Source: CAXBYZ01 sp043826085 (GTDB lineage Bacteria > Patescibacteriota > Microgenomatia > UBA1400 > CG1-02-47-37). Taken from it: a stretch of DNA of 16,780 nt. This document shows, in pieces, positions 15,101 to 16,780 of this stretch. The notes below the pieces were generated by a model. That model was given only the letters and a program-made list of their open reading frames with translations, ran no database searches and was not told the DNA's origin. Position 1 is the first letter of the stretch. Each line of letters begins with the position of its first letter. The DNA is taken from positions 1-16,780 of the forward strand of contig JBDRQW010000001.1 of assembly GCA_043826085.1 (NCBI GenBank), in the 5' to 3' direction. Made by a program: the position numbers and the translations under genes.

Positions 15101-16780
15101 GTTAATGAAGCAGTTTACAGATGTAGCAATTGACTATTTGACAGTTAATAAAGAGAAAAATGTGGTGGTAGTTGGGAATGGGGATTCAGATTTGAGTGTT
15201 AGTAGAATTAAAAATGCTGACGTGATTGTGGGAACTAAAGATGTGATTTTTAAGTTGATAGAAGGAAAGAGTGAGGTTAATCTGGCTTTAGTAGATAGAG
15301 TTAGAGGTTCTTGGTTGTTGGCTGATGAAGCTCATGAGACCTTAAGGTTGGATACTGATTATAGGATTGGCGGAGACGGCGAAGCTTTAATAGAAACTGT
15401 ACAAGGTAAAAAAATGCAGTTGGCTTTAGAGCAAATAATGACTAATGATGTGATTAAGTATTTAATAGAGCAGAGGCAAAAAAATCTAGATTTACCGGAA
15501 AAGTATATTGAAATTAAAGGTGAGGTGGGTAGATTTAGTAGAGATGTAGATAGAATGATTTTAATTGATTTAGTTGAAAAGTCAGGTTTAAGTGCGGAAT
15601 CTCAACAGAGGTTAAAAGAGGCTATAGTAAAGGATAGTGGATTGGTAGATGGAGAAAATCGATGGGGAAATTTTGATCAAGCTTTAAGACAAACACCGGA
15701 ATCTGAGGCTAAGTTAAATGTTGAGTTGGGGATCACGGCCATGAATAAAACAGCTGATGTATTAAGCAGAGTAAAGGGGACTCAGTATGGGATGGAGCAA
15801 GGTTTGGTAACTCCGTATGAAGTGGGTAGAAAAACAGGTAGGCGGTTTCAAGATATAGCTGAGCAATTAGCTTATAACATAATCGGGGCTAAGATTTTAG
15901 ACGAAAATATAAATTTACCTAATTTGAGGGCAAGTGCCAGTAAGGGGTCGTTAAATAGTAATTATTCCAGAATATTAAAGATGTTTAAAGGCTTTAGTTT
16001 GTTTACCGGTTCTCCGGAGCAGGTAGTCAATCAGTTTAATCAGGGTTTTGGAATTAAATTGGCGGTTTCACCAACAAATACAACCGAGGCTTTGTTTACC
16101 AGATTTGCAGGTCGAAATACAAGAGTGGTGTCAATAAGTAATGTGCAAAATCTTGTGTTTAACAATCATAGAAATGTTAATGCCAGCAATATAGACGATG
16201 AAAAGGTGGTCTCGATTATTTATGTAATTACTGACCTAAAAGAATCAAATGAAGTTTATGTAAATAGAATAAAGAATTCTCATCAAGATGTGGATTTAAT
16301 AAGAATTATGGCTGACGGAAGAATGATAATTGAAAAAGTAGATGGTAGCAGAGTAGAGTTTTTTGACGGTGGGTATGAGATAGGTGGTAAAAGGATAACG
16401 GAAGGATTTGAAGGAAAGACACAAAAAGACGTGCTTAAAATTTATCAAGAACAAAATTACTATGAATCTAAAACAGAGTTTGTAAAGGTTTATGAATTGG
16501 GAGCCCATGTAGGAGTTGACACAAAAACTTATTCATCTGATTTGTTGAGACATATTACCGGTGATAAATCCAGTATGACGATTTTTAAACAAGGAGATGG
16601 CAGGGGTAGGGCGGAAGAAATTGCTTCGGGTGAGTATAAATATGCTGATAGAGAGGTTTATTTTAATGGAAAATTACAATCAGAAGATATTAGTGGTTTG
16701 AGGTTGGTGTTGGATGCAAATGAAAAGATTTCCGTTGCCAAGGCGGACTTACAGTTTAGAGAAAAAATAATTGAAAATTC
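9177..16780 (+). CDS. Giant exported protein with SecA-like DEAH ATPase half, 3' end outside window
   Basis: Open for 2534 codons without a stop, to the window edge. A signal peptide (hydrophobic core about 12-30, cleavage near AYA-AK at 35) precedes a Cys-rich region (about 45-215) and a mostly helical region with recurring Cys pairs up to residue 1238. Gly-rich hydrophobic segments lie at 983-999, 1003-1024 and about 1145-1165. No cysteine is seen after 1238. The ATPase has Walker A AITGIGKT (1941-1948), Walker B DEAH (2050-2053), a TGSPEQ ... AVSPTN block (from 2277) like the SecA TGT...PTN signature, a motif V-like GVDT (2446-2449) and motif VI QGDGRGR (2472-2478). It is therefore a SecA-related helicase-fold motor, but far larger than SecA (about 800-900 residues) and exported. 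If the hydrophobic segments cross the membrane an odd number of times, the motor is cytoplasmic and the N-half outside. The substrate is unknown. Confidence 0.85.
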   Translation, partial: MRLNTKHRVISAINLVNILFSLFVPLITATPAYAAKITKKDIEASGGSKCAGQTCYYIDKNGKVKVKMKDRFEELKQSGQIDLPSVNRNKANCKTVWCAGGGGFCASQEDYDKGWGCNTQAKVHFGEESCYVTGTCQKAFVEVEVDGEKQLVPNCPEHTFATPEGYCVTKGVAGMFGGEYDEGNSEGECWFQGEKCLEINGQSLIGYTKNEEDGKVKIWVGGKEDGEWKSLLDDEGKVNEIKDLNEVSGGNLAQELFKEMAGDAKEWNDQVVVVEVKADKALEQGNQKYQDCMESGNKSDCFEEALTFAYGQVDQTLFTKDDLQDSLARVLFSGETISKILDCEGDKGCINEVLGKLDEIIETDLAEDIVDESTVVVNEYEAKVKYAEDILNQRVYISQLGNFNGSEAELDNYIMDLVNHDEQTAEILKRQWAVMSQNHDLTSGYLVEAEDRELRLSCQQLNQGSSSSDIQNCFTANTEELRTRLIRQLLPQYYHESTLRQADERKSLMNEADELYSIALGYNRDQCFRENWSVDCGNNEAVSNLALSKLKRIDNELGNTNYYEPIKEKVEIKYNTEKGLALLLASNEDQYSDCVKKRGVEVCKDYWKEKIGKTGGLSTGLAYVQNEYLSNLEDGVFQETLDFFRNEEKVAEIVEEEGITADEARYQILDDETKRLYSYGVAWERRLAYEDTETRRWQGYGLAWERRIALEESDQVEKAWTAYYANNLHFINYENLKQNFLNFDSKQIANLVENYDKDPDKYSGYLRNGYQFNNSDEMNIKQVWAVQDIQANLAFQGLTDNNGQLLAVSEIDDFYKNQVADKVYADLGCYEVEGTAETRVVRTVYGKEYCGNGVSRLQIQARFENELALVLNEARGVSLSTATSNLVSLNSSLIDEDLKKRAQIEALDVILEAEGFYRNDAMRYADINSIKDFLNCEASYINGAISLGECQDSRILATYNREVNDFLSSRLTEETYKVGGSMAAALPIGLGVTGLCTSLSGGALIVPCAVVGGMAGAVSALVPLGEIGEGELTAAEEFLNKRGVSDGWAQFLGGAVTSRGAMAIEDGRLQAGRSVSRLNNNFEMAERMNLALKQTENQVGESLDLADYDDWDDETKAIFDSTLYQEIAFLNTYEQSQNIREGLTWASIPLAGVTAGVGAQLGVAIGGNMAITKLTSKIALIEGSQFIAGNVISEAPTLAVHLNRLNQLDSGSLSYVSTDLEKRYADCIRINGADDRVCNDHKQEVKNEMVANYWTQLKTSIAYDVITSTAFAIQAGRTAYKQTKIGQEIYAFRMAESYDGTHKFVDGDMVYGLSGQGDMARLEVGKDIKDIRVESEGIRIIANDGSVIDFDSSEAKNLLVLKGETYNARVTEFNDSVNKEIGQPHELADKVLRADFEQNRVLVSDDSLKIMMAPEKLSDLTGSTIDFENYRVEFDVDGQTMRLQDLDVGRYSVAGDDGKISLDFEVADINGDKIVRPIVTDSDIKISADDLLGAKIINQTDNAEVGKFNDNSLITRTETAIARLKSLVMSGQPDSLLKKFQARLIQPKEKSLGILSGLLADNNNRLDMALGGRLDIDGTSFIIRDKIKAVETGGVRYEGAKASELIRFDSQGLEFAKDIPESGLKVFFEDGRSVMIKPDSNVKQTVPSLITRVALDIVRRVSDVPDIKTMSVSQLKMGDLLTLIKTNKRNKIMVEADLLRIDNKTISEIVNKFGLADGKYELQNQKGERVTVIDIKNSQVVETLGRLKLDADWQDLKLIDGNGEKVGGIEIKDTTEISLGRSLYAGLREVPRKGWFGLLGKLDEWRLSRNIESQTKKAMVGLNNLPENSDLRKFGEAYIKNSEEIRLAEISGETVPKAIAEWEVSSDRLQLKSDIDGNNKAIDAINKELLDFQEYADIKILDNKTFTIRGESAGDLDQSRFILNELFGLTRGDSAGTIYEAITGIGKTDVIIPLVTALRAEFFGEVQTVLFPTSQLMKQFTDVAIDYLTVNKEKNVVVVGNGDSDLSVSRIKNADVIVGTKDVIFKLIEGKSEVNLALVDRVRGSWLLADEAHETLRLDTDYRIGGDGEALIETVQGKKMQLALEQIMTNDVIKYLIEQRQKNLDLPEKYIEIKGEVGRFSRDVDRMILIDLVEKSGLSAESQQRLKEAIVKDSGLVDGENRWGNFDQALRQTPESEAKLNVELGITAMNKTADVLSRVKGTQYGMEQGLVTPYEVGRKTGRRFQDIAEQLAYNIIGAKILDENINLPNLRASASKGSLNSNYSRILKMFKGFSLFTGSPEQVVNQFNQGFGIKLAVSPTNTTEALFTRFAGRNTRVVSISNVQNLVFNNHRNVNASNIDDEKVVSIIYVITDLKESNEVYVNRIKNSHQDVDLIRIMADGRMIIEKVDGSRVEFFDGGYEIGGKRITEGFEGKTQKDVLKIYQEQNYYESKTEFVKVYELGAHVGVDTKTYSSDLLRHITGDKSSMTIFKQGDGRGRAEEIASGEYKYADREVYFNGKLQSEDISGLRLVLDANEKISVAKADLQFREKIIEN
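11211..11310 (+). repeat. Internal 21-residue repeat in the giant protein
   Basis: The peptide YGVAWERRLAYED (from 11211) recurs 63 bp later as YGLAWERRIALEE (from 11274). This indicates a short tandem duplication of a helical unit in the extracellular half. Confidence 0.6.

Noticed and set aside
14900..16780. Ordinary housekeeping SecA gene
   Set aside because: The protein is at least three times too long, has a signal peptide and Cys-rich outer half, and its motifs diverge from canonical SecA (TGIGKT, TGSPEQ, QGDGRGR).

Overview
The window looks like the chromosome of a Patescibacteria (CPR) bacterium, probably of the Microgenomates type. This is inferred from several signs: AT-rich DNA with very small intergenic gaps, a surface fibre protein carrying a Hint/intein domain of the kind common in that group, an mreB standing alone without mreC or mreD beside it, and a chain of overlapping genes for exported proteins I mostly cannot name. 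TGA is used as the stop in several tightly overlapping genes, so the Gracilibacteria/Absconditabacteria code (TGA = Gly) is unlikely. No tRNA, rRNA, transposase or CRISPR array was seen.

Layout. (1) 2-208, + strand: the tail of an unidentified gene. Its 3' end overlaps by 4 nt the end of the convergent next gene. (2) 205-4350, - strand: a 1381-residue protein with two MerR-like DNA-binding domains, a membrane helix, a long fibre/adhesin-like region with a tail-fibre chaperone-like domain, and a 339-residue intein-like Hint domain inserted in the fibre. (3) 4351-4638: a divergent control region with five GATATAT boxes. (4) 4639-5709, + strand: mreB. (5) 5710-5926: intergenic, with a structured palindrome and a candidate promoter. 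(6) 5927 to the window end, + strand: an operon of six genes, each overlapping the next by 4-16 nt. It encodes a small winged-helix-like protein, a secreted B-type (SdrD-like) protein, three single-pass membrane proteins with beta-sandwich or 'GWN' repeat domains, and a giant protein of at least 2534 residues that runs off the window. The giant protein has a signal peptide, a cysteine-rich N-terminal half, glycine-rich hydrophobic segments, and a cysteine-free C-terminal half with a SecA-like DEAH ATPase (Walker A, DEAH, a TGS/'PTN' block, and motif VI QGDGRGR).

Two things stand out. The first is a family of short GC-rich palindromes (cores GGTTCSGAACC, AAGGTCNGACCTT, CACTCCGGAGTG, CCTGCC/GGCAGG and CGAGT/ACTCG) inserted inside coding sequence without breaking the frame. 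One 37-bp copy is identical in two unrelated genes on opposite strands and encodes the same peptide (RFRTKISESSEP) in both. Others lie inside MreB, inside the intein and inside a signal peptide n-region. They resemble in principle the Rickettsia palindromic elements, but the sequences are different. The second is the operon ending in the giant SecA-like protein, which looks like an undescribed envelope-spanning, ATP-driven machine. Its function is not shown by the sequence.
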